A DNA stretch of 64,000 nucleotides from Pseudomonas fluorescens (lineage in GTDB: Bacteria; Pseudomonadota; Gammaproteobacteria; Pseudomonadales; Pseudomonadaceae). Under the pieces are notes generated by a model. That model was not told the origin of the DNA. It did not search any database and saw nothing but the letters and a program-made list of their open reading frames with translations. Below, piece after piece: positions 8,053 through 15,917 of the stretch (within the stretch, counting starts at the first letter, position 1; each line of letters begins with the position of its first letter). The stretch covers positions 992,001 to 1,056,000 of the forward strand of contig NZ_CABVIY010000001.1 in NCBI RefSeq assembly GCF_902498195.1. Reading direction: 5' to 3'. The translations under genes and the position numbers were made by a program.

Positions 8053-9627
8053 ATGTCAGCGGTACAAGGTCATTGGCGCGAAGTATCCGAGCAAACTTTG
8101 CCGGCAGCAACTTATTTAAATGACTCGAACAGAACTTCCAGCCAGTTGATTATCATCGTCGAACGCAAGGAAGACTGGGCGTCTTACTTCCCCAGCGAAG
8201 ACATTGTCACGGCCCAGGAATACCTGGAGCAAACCCGCGACCATGAGCAGGGAAAAAGGGTTCAGGTGATCAACCTGTGCCGCAGCTACAAGTACCTCGG
8301 GCACGGTTACTACTGCTCGCTGCTGGCCGAAGCCCGTGGGCACAAGGTTATTCCGTCGGTGAAAACCATCAGTGAGCTGACGCGCAAGTCCCTTTACGGT
8401 TTGGCGCTGGATGATTTGGATAAAGCCCTGGAAAAAGCCCTCAGTCATCATGCTTACAGTGATACCGAAGGGTTTACCCTGACGCTTTATTTTGGCAAAA
8501 CCAATATAGAACCCTTGCAGGATTTGGCCCGGCAGTTGTTTGAAGTATTCGCTTGCCCGATCTTGTTAGTTGAGTTTCGTCGAACCAATGGCTGGCACAT
8601 CGAAGGTATAAAGTCCGGTGCGTTGCATAAGTTGCGCGAAGACCAGGAAGATCAGTTTGCCCTTTCCCTGGACAGTTTCAGTCGCAAGATCTGGCGCCTG
8701 CCACGCTCTCGCCGGCTGGCCCGTTACGACCTGGCCATCCTGCACGATCCGCAGGAAGCCTTGCCGCCGTCCAATGCCAGGGCGCTGGAAAACTTCGTCA
8801 GGGTCGGCAGGACGCTGGGCATCGACGTCGAACTGATCGAGCGCAAGGACTACGCGCGGATTGCCGAGTACGACGGCTTGTTGATCCGCGAAACCACCAG
8901 CGTTGATAACCACACGTACCGTTTCGCCAAGAAAGCCGAAAGCGAGGGACTGGTGGTGATGGACGACCCGACGTCGATTCTGCGTTGCACCAACAAGGTC
9001 TACCTGACGGACCTGCTCAAGAGTCATCAACTGGGTATGCCCGCCACCGAAATCCTCTACAAGGAACGACCGGAAGACTTCGAACGGGTGGGCGAGCGCC
9101 TGGGTTTTCCGCTGGTGCTGAAGATCCCTGACGGCTGCTTTTCCCAGGGGGTGATCAAGGTCGAAAGCCAGCAGGCCCTGCTCGACGCCACCGCCGAGCT
9201 GTTCGAACACTCGGTGCTGTTGCTGGCACAGGAATTCTTCTACACCGAGTACGACTGGCGCATCGGCGTGCTCAATCGCAAGCCGATCTTTGCCTGCCAA
9301 TACTTCATGTCCAAGGGCCATTGGCAGATCTACAACCACAAGGCCAAGGGCCAGGACGTCAACGGTGAATGCCGGACCCTGGCGGTGCACGAAGCGCCAC
9401 GGGCGGTGGTGGAACTGGCGGTGAAAACCGCCAACCTGATCGGCGACGGCCTCTATGGGGTCGACCTCAAGCAGTCCGGCGACAACGTGGTGGTGATAGA
9501 GGTCAACGACAACCCGAACATGGACGCCGGCATCGAAGACGCCTACCTGCAGGACGATCTGTATTCGCTGGTGCTGGAAGAGTTCGTCCGCCGCCTGGAA
9601 CTCAAGCGCCGTGGCCAGGCCTGGTGA
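8053..9627 (+). CDS. RimK-like ATP-grasp ligase with dedicated N-terminal domain
   Basis: This is a 524-residue ATP-grasp enzyme of the RimK type, which forms amide bonds between a carboxylate and an amine. The N-terminal 200 residues match the look of the RimK-like N-terminal domain (QLIIIVERKEDW, YKYLGHGYYCSLLAEARGHK). The ATP-grasp half holds the nucleotide-binding block GFPLVLKIPDGCFSQGV and the metal-binding end VVVIEVNDNPNMDAGIEDA. I chose the ATG at 8053 over a longer frame from 7906 that would overlap the divergent neighbour. It starts 7 bases before the CorA-like gene's ATG at its other end, so the two form an operon. The substrate is unknown; ribosomal protein S6 is not implied. Confidence 0.85.
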   Translation: MSAVQGHWREVSEQTLPAATYLNDSNRTSSQLIIIVERKEDWASYFPSEDIVTAQEYLEQTRDHEQGKRVQVINLCRSYKYLGHGYYCSLLAEARGHKVIPSVKTISELTRKSLYGLALDDLDKALEKALSHHAYSDTEGFTLTLYFGKTNIEPLQDLARQLFEVFACPILLVEFRRTNGWHIEGIKSGALHKLREDQEDQFALSLDSFSRKIWRLPRSRRLARYDLAILHDPQEALPPSNARALENFVRVGRTLGIDVELIERKDYARIAEYDGLLIRETTSVDNHTYRFAKKAESEGLVVMDDPTSILRCTNKVYLTDLLKSHQLGMPATEILYKERPEDFERVGERLGFPLVLKIPDGCFSQGVIKVESQQALLDATAELFEHSVLLLAQEFFYTEYDWRIGVLNRKPIFACQYFMSKGHWQIYNHKAKGQDVNGECRTLAVHEAPRAVVELAVKTANLIGDGLYGVDLKQSGDNVVVIEVNDNPNMDAGIEDAYLQDDLYSLVLEEFVRRLELKRRGQAW

Positions 9628-9634
9628 ACGGCCC

Positions 9635-10558
9635 ATGATCAAGAGCTTCGAACTGGCTCACGGCGCATTGCACGCCGTCGAGCGCCTGGACGCCGACGTC
9701 ATGCTGTTCAGCAACCCCGATGCCGCCGAGCGGGATTTGCTGCACAGTCACTTCAAACTCGATGAACATGCCCTCGCTTCGGCACTGGACCCCGACGAGG
9801 TGTCACGTATCGAGTTCCATCCCGACAACCTGTTCCTGATCTGGAAACGCCCGGAAAACTACTCGGGCGCGGGCAGCCTGTCGTTCGAAGTGTCGTCCTG
9901 TGGCCTGCTGTTTTGCCCGGATCGCCTGCTGGTGATTGCGACCGACGACGCCCCGCTCAGTGGCCTGGGCAGGGGCAAGGCGCTGAACTCGCCGCAGGAT
10001 GTATTGCTCGACCTGTTGTTCAACAACATCCATCACTACCTGGGCCACCTGAAGGTCATCAAGCTGGTCGCGCGGGAGTTGCAGCAGAAATTCAATGCCT
10101 CGATGCAGAACCAGCACCTGATCCAGATGTTCAACCTCAGCGAAAGCCTGATCTATTACATCAACGCGATCCACAGCAACGGCGCGGTCCTGACCCGACT
10201 GCGCAATCATGCGCAAAAGGAACACTTCGACGCCCATGCCATCGGCCAGATCGACGACCTGATCATCGAGAACAACCAGTGCTACAAGCAGGCGGAAATC
10301 TACTCGACGGTGTTTTCCGGGCTGATCGACGCGCGGGGCAACCTGATGAACAACAGCATGAACAACCTGCTGCGCAAGTTGACGCTGATCAACGTGGTGT
10401 TCTTGCCGTTGAACCTGATTGCGAGCATTGGCGGCATGTCGGAATTCAGCATGATGACGGCGGGCACGCCGTGGTGGGTGTCGTATCCACTGTTCTTGAC
10501 CGCGATGATGCTGGGGGCAGGGGTGATGGTGCTTGGGCTCAAGCGCCTGGCGAAATGA
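9635..10558 (+). CDS. CorA-like divalent-cation membrane protein
   Basis: The 307-residue protein has the CorA build: a large cytoplasmic alpha/beta and helical domain followed by two C-terminal membrane helices (LTLINVVFLPLNLIASIGG and WWVSYPLFLTAMMLGAGVMV). CorA proteins carry Mg2+, Co2+ or Zn2+ (ZntB branch). The signature after the first helix is normally YGMN; here it reads GGMS (IASIGGMSEFSMM), so the Asn of the selectivity loop is replaced. Transport activity is therefore less certain. The ATG at 9635 follows the ligase stop by 7 bases, which suggests one transcript. Confidence 0.8.
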   Translation: MIKSFELAHGALHAVERLDADVMLFSNPDAAERDLLHSHFKLDEHALASALDPDEVSRIEFHPDNLFLIWKRPENYSGAGSLSFEVSSCGLLFCPDRLLVIATDDAPLSGLGRGKALNSPQDVLLDLLFNNIHHYLGHLKVIKLVARELQQKFNASMQNQHLIQMFNLSESLIYYINAIHSNGAVLTRLRNHAQKEHFDAHAIGQIDDLIIENNQCYKQAEIYSTVFSGLIDARGNLMNNSMNNLLRKLTLINVVFLPLNLIASIGGMSEFSMMTAGTPWWVSYPLFLTAMMLGAGVMVLGLKRLAK

Positions 10559-10579
10559 ATCGGATGGCTGTCCTGCCGC

Positions 10580-10662
10580 TTTCGCGAGCAAGCCCGCTCC
10601 CACATTAGACCGGGTAGCTCCTGAGAACACGGTCAAATGTGGGAGCGGGCTTGCTCGCGAAA
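10580..10662. repeat. REP pair
   Basis: Inverted arms TTTCGCGAGCAAGCCCGCTC and GAGCGGGCTTGCTCGCGAAA lie between the CorA-like gene and the convergent small membrane protein gene. Confidence 0.85.
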
Positions 10663-10691
10663 GCGATTTCAAACTCAACACAATTTGCGGA

Positions 10692-11027
10692 TCAGATCTG
10701 TTGAGTCTCAGCCCCCGACCTCTTCCGATCCTGCAGTCCGCGTACCACCAGGTACAACAACGGCCCAACCGACACAAAAACCGCCGTCAGCAGCCAGTAA
10801 GGCACCACAGACCAGGCCGAGCCGCCACGCTGGCGCGCATCCCGGTACATCCAGATACCCGCCAGCGTCGCCAGCAAGTACAGGTCGATCACCACTTGCG
10901 CGGTATCCGGGCGGGACATCAGGCTGATGCCGAAATCGATCAGCGACTGTTCGGCCTGGAGCATCACCGAAAGGGTGTAGCCGGCGAAGGCAATCAGGGC
11001 AATGAGGGGCAGGGCGACAGACTTCAT
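10692..11027 (-). CDS. Small integral membrane protein, DUF2834-like
   Basis: The 111-residue product has three hydrophobic segments: ALPLIALIAFAGYTLSVML, TAQVVIDLYLLATLAGIWMY and VVPYWLLTAVFVSVGPLLYLVV. It ends in a charged tail. The pattern, including the D-L-Y-L-L-A-T stretch and a central R-D-A-R loop, resembles DUF2834 membrane proteins. No function is known to me. It is divergent from the threonine dehydratase attenuator region and has GGAAGGAA just upstream of its ATG as ribosome site. Confidence 0.75.
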   Translation of the reverse strand: MKSVALPLIALIAFAGYTLSVMLQAEQSLIDFGISLMSRPDTAQVVIDLYLLATLAGIWMYRDARQRGGSAWSVVPYWLLTAVFVSVGPLLYLVVRGLQDRKRSGAETQQI

Positions 11028-11089
11028 GTTTCCTTCCTTGGGACAATGAGCAGGATGGCCAGCGTACCGCGACCAGTATCAATTGGCCA

Positions 11090-11118
11090 TTGACTTGCCT
11101 TCGGCACCCGGCTAATTT
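11090..11118 (+). promoter_or_regulatory. Candidate sigma-70 promoter for the leader-ilvA transcript
   Basis: TTGACT (11090-11095) and TAATTT (11113-11118) are separated by exactly 17 bases, a close fit to the sigma-70 consensus. A start point about 7 bases downstream of the -10 box would fall at or next to the ATG of the leader peptide (11125), implying a leaderless or nearly leaderless mRNA. Confidence 0.65.
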
Positions 11119-11124
11119 CCAGGC

Positions 11125-11190
11125 ATGACTTCCACCGTATTGCGCTGCCAGCCAAGCATTATTACCGCCATTCCTCATTTGGCGGGCTAG
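11125..11190 (+). CDS. Leader peptide of the threonine dehydratase gene
   Basis: A 21-codon open frame reads MTSTVLRCQPSIITAIPHLA followed by Gly and TAG. It is enriched in the amino acids linked to the downstream enzyme: three Ile and three Thr, plus Val and Leu. The run Ile-Ile-Thr-Ala-Ile lies over the first arm of the attenuator. The in-frame codon just upstream region contains TAA in the -10 box, so no longer reading frame is possible. The only ribosome-site-like bases are CCAGG, 3 bases ahead of the ATG. Confidence 0.75.
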   Translation: MTSTVLRCQPSIITAIPHLAG

Positions 11191-11236
11191 CTCACGACTG
11201 CAGCACCCAACCCGCCCTAGAGGCGGGTTTTCATTT
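11165..11236 (+). promoter_or_regulatory. Transcription attenuator (1:2, 2:3, 3:4 arms) ahead of ilvA
   Basis: Four complementary arms are visible. Arm 1 CCGCCA (11165-11170) pairs with arm 2 TGGCGG (11180-11185). Arm 2 GGCGGG (11181-11186) pairs with arm 3 CCCGCC (11211-11216). Arm 3 pairs with arm 4 GGCGGG (11222-11227), and arm 4 is followed by TTTTCATTTT, making a rho-independent terminator. Stalling at the Ile-Ile-Thr codons (11158-11166) would cover arm 1 and favour the 2:3 antiterminator. Reaching the stop codon at 11188 would cover arm 2 and favour termination. Confidence 0.8.
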
Positions 11237-11298
11237 TCTGTCTCTCGGGTTTTGACCCTCACAGTGCCTGCACGGACGCTGTACCACCGGAGACGACC

Positions 11299-12312
11299 AT
11301 GAGCAGTACTACCGCCCAACACGCCCTGCTTGAGCATTACGTCAAGAAAATCCTCGCCGCGCCGGTCTACGAACTGGCGGTGCGGACACCGCTGCAACCG
11401 GCGCCTGCGTTGTCCGAAGCGCTGGGTAACCGGATCCTGCTCAAGCGCGAAGACCTGCAGCCGACGTTTTCCTTCAAGATCCGTGGCGCCTACAACAAAC
11501 TGGTGAACCTTGGCGCTGCGCAAAAAGCCCGGGGCGTGATCACCGCGTCGGCCGGCAACCATGCCCAGGGCGTGGCGCTGGCCGCGCGGGAACTGGGCAT
11601 CGACGCGACGATTGTCATGCCCGCCACCACACCGGCGTTGAAGGTAGAGGGCGTGCGCACGCGTGGCGCCGAGGCACTGCTGCATGGCGAGAGCTTTCCG
11701 TTCGCCCTGGCCCATGCGCTGGACCTGGCACAGCAAACCGGCAAGACCTTTGTTTCGCCTTTTGACGATCCGGATGTGATCGCCGGGCAGGGCACTGTCG
11801 CCATGGAGATCCTGCGCCAGCATCAGGGGGCGCTGGACGCGATCTTCGTCCCGGTGGGCGGTGGCGGCTTGATCGCCGGTATTGCGGCGTACGTCAAATA
11901 CCTGCGCCCCGAGGTGCGCATCATCGGTGTCGAGTCTGAACATTCCGCCTGTTTGCAGGCAGCGCTGGATGCCGACGAGCGCGTGGTACTGCCAGCGGTG
12001 GGCACCTTTGCCGATGGCGTGGCGGTCGCCCAGATCGGCGCCCACGGCTTCGACGTGTGCCGGTTTTGCGTCGATGAGGTGCTGACCGTCAGCAACGATC
12101 AATTGTGCAGCGCAATCAGGAACATCTACGACGATACCCGCTCGATCACCGAGCCTTCCGGTGCTTTGGCGGTGGCCGGGATCAAGAAGTACGTGGCGCG
12201 AGCCGGTGTTCGCGGGCAGACGTTCGTGGCCATCGACTCCGGCGCCAACATCAATTTCGACAGCTTGCGGCATGTGGCCGAGCGCGCCGCGTTGAGCGAC
12301 GCACCGGCTTGA
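11299..12312 (+). CDS. ilvA: Threonine dehydratase, short form without ACT-like regulatory domain
   Basis: This PLP enzyme deaminates threonine (or serine) to 2-oxobutyrate, the first step towards isoleucine. K60 in FSFKIRGAYNK is the PLP lysine, SAGNHAQG binds the substrate carboxylate, and PVGGGGLIAG is the phosphate-binding glycine loop. The sequence follows biosynthetic IlvA closely up to NINFDSLRHVAERA and then stops after 337 residues. The usual regulatory domain of some 170 residues is absent and no continuation is seen in any frame downstream. Isoleucine feedback should therefore be missing, and control may rest on the upstream attenuator. A catabolic TdcB role is the alternative. GGAG lies upstream of the ATG. 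Confidence 0.88.
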   Translation: MSSTTAQHALLEHYVKKILAAPVYELAVRTPLQPAPALSEALGNRILLKREDLQPTFSFKIRGAYNKLVNLGAAQKARGVITASAGNHAQGVALAARELGIDATIVMPATTPALKVEGVRTRGAEALLHGESFPFALAHALDLAQQTGKTFVSPFDDPDVIAGQGTVAMEILRQHQGALDAIFVPVGGGGLIAGIAAYVKYLRPEVRIIGVESEHSACLQAALDADERVVLPAVGTFADGVAVAQIGAHGFDVCRFCVDEVLTVSNDQLCSAIRNIYDDTRSITEPSGALAVAGIKKYVARAGVRGQTFVAIDSGANINFDSLRHVAERAALSDAPA

Positions 12313-12355
12313 AGGCGGCGGACCTGTGAACGTCCGCTGCGCCTGGGTGAAGCGA

Positions 12356-12838
12356 TTACTCGGAAACGGCTTTGTCGACCTTGCTCGACGCCGACCAGAT
12401 CCGGTAGCGCACTTCGACGTCTTCGGGCGCGTAGAGCACGATCGGCAGCTTGCTGTTGTAGCGCAGCATGAAGCCGTCACCCACCACCGGTACGAAATCC
12501 TGTCGGCGCTTGCCGTCAGGGCAGGCCATTTGCGTGCTCATCGGGCCGATGACTTTTTCCAGGCGGTAGAAGGGATAACCCCAGCCTTCGAGGTTTTTCT
12601 CTTCAAGGATGCCACCCAGGCGCTGACGGTTGCAGTCGACGCTCAAGGTTTTGCCCGCGAGGATCTCGACCTGGAAGTCGTCTTCCCGGGTTTGCGGGGC
12701 CAGGTGTATGACCTGACGGGTGAAGCCGCTGTCGGCTTTCGGGAACGGCGCGACGTCTTCGAGTGTTGCCGCGTGCGCGACGCCCGACAGTGCGGCAACA
12801 ATCAGCCCGACGGTGGTGCTACAGGTCAGAGAACCCAT
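12356..12838 (-). CDS. eco: Ecotin, periplasmic serine protease inhibitor
   Basis: Ecotin is a dimeric periplasmic inhibitor of trypsin-fold proteases such as host elastase. The 160 residues comprise a signal peptide ending AHA and a mature domain with all family hallmarks: the [14 protein letters not shown] start, [19 protein letters not shown], the reactive loop around [10 protein letters not shown] with Met at the expected P1 position, [10 protein letters not shown] and the C-terminal RIWSA-strand. The two cysteines of the conserved disulfide are present. The gene faces ilvA tail-to-tail with 43 bases between them. Confidence 0.96.
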   Translation of the reverse strand: MGSLTCSTTVGLIVAALSGVAHAATLEDVAPFPKADSGFTRQVIHLAPQTREDDFQVEILAGKTLSVDCNRQRLGGILEEKNLEGWGYPFYRLEKVIGPMSTQMACPDGKRRQDFVPVVGDGFMLRYNSKLPIVLYAPEDVEVRYRIWSASSKVDKAVSE

Positions 12839-13142
12839 GATGCCTCCTTGCGAATGTGAGGGGTCAGCGGATACTGGATCGGCTGCAATCTATTTTTGAC
12901 GCCGGCAGCGGCAAACGCAAATGCGTTGTCGCGGCGTGCAATTCGCAGGGCTGCCGGGGGCGTTTTTTGCAAAGTGCACGACAGTTTTCACTGTCCATTC
13001 GAACAAACCCTTGATTTACCGATGAACTGCACAGCGAGATTACAGGCATGTTTTATGCTGTAGCTGTTCTTGAGCTGGCCGGGATTTCAAATGAGTCAGT
13101 GTCGATGGTTGATTGGCAGTCTCATAAAAGGAGAGGTTCGCC
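12839..13142. other. Intergenic region between ecotin and a DUF1652 gene
   Basis: This 304-base stretch separates two divergent genes. It includes the strong ribosome site AAAAGGAGAGG (about 13126-13136) of the downstream gene. I see no convincing promoter, terminator or RNA gene beyond that. Confidence 0.45.
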
Positions 13143-13415
13143 ATGTTTCTTTCTGCCCTGGAACTTCGCAATATCATTGAAAGCAGTTTCCTGCCGAAAC
13201 GCTGCCAATGCACGCTGTCGCCTGACATGTCCATGACCGTAAAAGTGTACGCCGATGGGGAAACCGATCAGCTTGAGCTACTGAAGACGGGGATCAATGC
13301 CCAACGACTCAATGGTTGTCGGGAAATCAACGACCTGATCGCCGAATTGCGTACCGATCTTGAGCAACACTACGTAGAACCTGCTCATACCCAAGGGATC
13401 CGCAAAGCGCTTTAA
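13143..13415 (+). CDS. DUF1652 family small protein
   Basis: This is a 90-residue soluble protein of a family common in Pseudomonas. The start FLSALELRNIIESSFLPKRC, the central SMTVKVYADG strand and the REINDLIAELRTDLE helix match the DUF1652 pattern. Function is unknown. A strong ribosome site (AAAAGGAGAGG) precedes the ATG. A second family member occurs at 63306-63578. Its last 4 bases overlap the end of the convergent membrane protein gene. Confidence 0.85.
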   Translation: MFLSALELRNIIESSFLPKRCQCTLSPDMSMTVKVYADGETDQLELLKTGINAQRLNGCREINDLIAELRTDLEQHYVEPAHTQGIRKAL

Positions 13416-13807
13416 CCTGCGGTCTCGAGTTCCACCGACACGCGCCGGGTCTGGAAAAACGCCAGGCCCAGCGCCAGTTCCACTCCCACCGCCAGCAGGA
13501 TGCCCGGGCCGGCATGGCCGTTGAGCCATTCGCCGAAGCCAAGCATCGCCAAACCCCAACAACCGATCATGAAGCCGTTGCTCAATGCACTGCGGGCCAC
13601 GCAGGGCGCTTGATGGCGAACCAGATAGAACATCACCCCCAGTGCGAGGAACAACACCGCCATGCGGCGTGCAAGCAGGCCCGATGCCAGGGAGTATTCG
13701 ATATCCCAGGTGGCCAGCATCCATTCAGGGGCCAGGCCCCAGGCCAAGGCCAATAGAAAACACAATGCGGCGGTGAACGTTGACAGCGTCCTGAACGATA
13801 ACTGCAT
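13412..13807 (-). CDS. Small four-helix membrane protein, DUF4345-like
   Basis: The 131-residue protein has four hydrophobic segments (TLSTFTAALCFLLALAWGLA, LLARRMAVLFLALGVMFYLV, NGFMIGCWGLAMLGFGEWL, GILLAVGVELALGLAFFQ). The arrangement fits small inner-membrane proteins of the DUF4345 type; the match is by general look only. No function is known. It is convergent with the DUF1652 gene, overlapping its stop codon region by 4 bases. Confidence 0.7.
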   Translation of the reverse strand: MQLSFRTLSTFTAALCFLLALAWGLAPEWMLATWDIEYSLASGLLARRMAVLFLALGVMFYLVRHQAPCVARSALSNGFMIGCWGLAMLGFGEWLNGHAGPGILLAVGVELALGLAFFQTRRVSVELETAG

Positions 13808-13898
13808 GGCTAATCCTTGCGGCAGTGAGGGAAGGCGCTAGAGCATAGCGTCAGAACCCTCACCCGAATACCGCAAGGTGTTATTTCAGACTTTTCCG

Positions 13899-14171
13899 TC
13901 AGTTTTGATACGTGCAGGCGTCTGACAGTTTCCGATAGGCGAGTTCCGCCGGTTGGCCCGACTGCTCATCGATGTATTGCATCTTCGCCGTGACCACTTT
14001 GCAGTCCAGGGTATCGGGTTCGGACAAGGCGATGATCTTGCCTACATGCAAGGGCATGCCGTAGTGGTAGGAGGGGATGGCGTCAGTGGCGGTGTTGTCA
14101 GTGGTCTGTGCCATCACGGCAAACGGGGCACAGACGAAGACAGCGGAAACGAGCAGGGCGCGCGAGTTCAT
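13899..14171 (-). CDS. DUF2790 small secreted protein
   Basis: With the ATG at 14169-14171, preceded by GGAGAACG, the product is 90 residues with a signal peptide (NSRALLVSAVFVCAPFAVMA). The mature part has the DUF2790 pattern: YHYGMPLHVGKIIAL, DTLDCKVVTAKMQYID and LAYRKLSDAC, with two conserved cysteines that probably pair. DUF2790 proteins are small periplasmic proteins in Pseudomonas; in some species they are linked to copper or stress response, which is not shown here. A longer frame from 14228 lacks a ribosome site. Confidence 0.8.
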   Translation of the reverse strand: MNSRALLVSAVFVCAPFAVMAQTTDNTATDAIPSYHYGMPLHVGKIIALSEPDTLDCKVVTAKMQYIDEQSGQPAELAYRKLSDACTYQN

Positions 14172-14506
14172 GGGGCGTTCTCCAGTGCAGGCAAAAGTTA
14201 GCTCGACGTGTCGTCGAACCAGCCGCACTGGGCGTCAGAGGACTCTGAGGGCGTGCGGTCCAGTACGCGTTGGACTGCGCAATCAAGGATTGGTTGACGC
14301 CACCTGTCGCTTTGCCACTACCGTCCGGCGGCCCGCTGCAGGCGCGATGTGGTTCAGACTAAAGTCGTCTGCAGCGCAAACCAGCCTTCTGCCATCATTG
14401 TCACTCACCCCCGCGTGTTCACTTCCCCGGCCGGTCACGGTTCCGGGTGAAGGCTATTTTTGGCTGCGTTCGCCCAAGTGCAAGCGCAGCACTGTTGGAG
14501 TTTTTC

Positions 14507-15808
14507 ATGCGTCCCCCCTTTACCTTGATCACCGCGCGCCAGTCATTGGGCTTCGGCGCTTTAGTCCTGTGCGCCGGTTTTATCGGGCCGGTCCAGGCGA
14601 GCGGTTTTATCGATGACACCCGGGCGACTGTCGAGTCGCGCACGGTGTATTTCAATCGCGATTTTCGTGACGGGCACACGGCCACCGAACAGGGCGCTTC
14701 CAAGCGTGAGGAATCGGCCCAGGGCTTCATTCTCAACCTGCAATCGGGCTACACCGAGGGCACGGTCGGCTTCGGCGTCGATGCTTTGGGCATGCTCGGT
14801 TTCAAGCTGGACTCAAGCCCCGACAGCAGCAACAGCGGGTTGCTGCCATCCAGTGGGGAAAACCCCCGGGGTTCGGCAGACCAATACGCCAAGCTGGGGC
14901 TGACGGCCAAGGTCCGGGTCTCGCAAAGCGTGTTGAAGTACGGCGCGCTGTTACCGGATGTGCCGCTGCTCAAATACAACGACGGTCGCCTGCTGCCGAC
15001 AATGTTCAACGGCGCCATGCTCATCTCCAGGGAGATCAAGGACTTGTCGTTCATGGCCGCGCGCCTGGACAAGTACACCGCCCGGGATTCCACCGATGCC
15101 CAGGACATCCGCGTGCACTGCAAGAACAAGCGCTATGCCTGCAACATCACCGCCGATCACTTCGATATGTACGGCTTTGACTACAAGATCAATGAACGGC
15201 TGACCGGGCAGTATCACTACGCCGAACTGGAAGACATCTACCGCCAGCACTTCCTTGGTTTGCTGGCCAACCAGCCACTGGGCGGCGGCGTGCTCAAGGC
15301 CGATCTGCGCTTGCTCAAGAGTGCCGACAGCGGCGACGCCCGTGCCGGGTCCATCGACAACCGTGCCCTGAGCGGGATGCTCGCCTACGCCATCAGCGGT
15401 CATACCTTCAGCGCCGGCTGGCAGCGCATGAACGGCGACAACTCGATGCCGTACCTGGATGGCACCAACCCGTATCTGGTCAACTACGTGCAGGTCAACG
15501 ACTTCGCCGCCGCGCAAGAGCGCTCCTGGCAGTTGCGTTACGACTATGACTTCAAGGCCATCGGCCTCAACGGCCTGACATTCCTGACCCGCTATGTGAA
15601 CGGCGATCACATCAAGGTGCCGGGCAGCGATCAGGAAGGCAAGGAATGGGAACGCGACAGCGAACTCAAGTACGTGGTGCAGAGTGGAACGTTCAAGGAT
15701 GTCAGCCTGCGGCTGCGCAACGCGACCTACCGCACCAACTACGAGAAATATGCCCGGGACGTGGATGAGACCCGGTTGATCATCAGCTACAACTTCTCGG
15801 TGCTGTAA
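14507..15808 (+). CDS. OprD-family outer-membrane porin
   Basis: This is a substrate-specific 18-strand porin of the OprD family (uptake of amino acids, peptides or organic acids). The 433-residue reading from ATG 14507 has GGAG at 14497-14500 as ribosome site and a signal peptide ending VQASGF. The family start GFIDDTRATVESRTVYFNRD, the block TAKVRVSQSVLKYGALLPDV and the last strand RLIISYNFSVL with a C-terminal leucine are clear. The substrate subgroup (OccD or OccK) cannot be told. An upstream in-frame ATG at 14447 is unlikely. It ends in a REP element shared with the mannitol cluster. Confidence 0.93.
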   Translation: MRPPFTLITARQSLGFGALVLCAGFIGPVQASGFIDDTRATVESRTVYFNRDFRDGHTATEQGASKREESAQGFILNLQSGYTEGTVGFGVDALGMLGFKLDSSPDSSNSGLLPSSGENPRGSADQYAKLGLTAKVRVSQSVLKYGALLPDVPLLKYNDGRLLPTMFNGAMLISREIKDLSFMAARLDKYTARDSTDAQDIRVHCKNKRYACNITADHFDMYGFDYKINERLTGQYHYAELEDIYRQHFLGLLANQPLGGGVLKADLRLLKSADSGDARAGSIDNRALSGMLAYAISGHTFSAGWQRMNGDNSMPYLDGTNPYLVNYVQVNDFAAAQERSWQLRYDYDFKAIGLNGLTFLTRYVNGDHIKVPGSDQEGKEWERDSELKYVVQSGTFKDVSLRLRNATYRTNYEKYARDVDETRLIISYNFSVL

Positions 15809-15839
15809 GCATTGGATTCGTGGTGGCAGACACGCCGCC

Positions 15840-15904
15840 TTCGCGAGCAAGCCCGCTCCCACACTGGAATGCATTTCAAATGTGGGAGCGGGCTTGCTCG
15901 CGAA
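15840..15904. repeat. REP pair between oprD-family gene and mtlZ
   Basis: Arms TTCGCGAGCAAGCCCGCTCC and GGAGCGGGCTTGCTCGCGAA are separated by about 22 bases, between two convergent genes. It can serve as the 3' end hairpin of the mannitol operon. Confidence 0.85.
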
Positions 15905-15917
15905 GAAGTCCTGACAT

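Noticed and set aside
10708..12480. Minus-strand open frame of 590 codons spanning the ilvA and leader region
   Set aside because: It opposes ilvA, overlaps the small membrane protein gene in another frame, and has no domain or ribosome site.
13049..13142. Possible sRNA or riboswitch before the DUF1652 gene
   Set aside because: No stable hairpin with a T run and no known aptamer sequence could be defended by eye.
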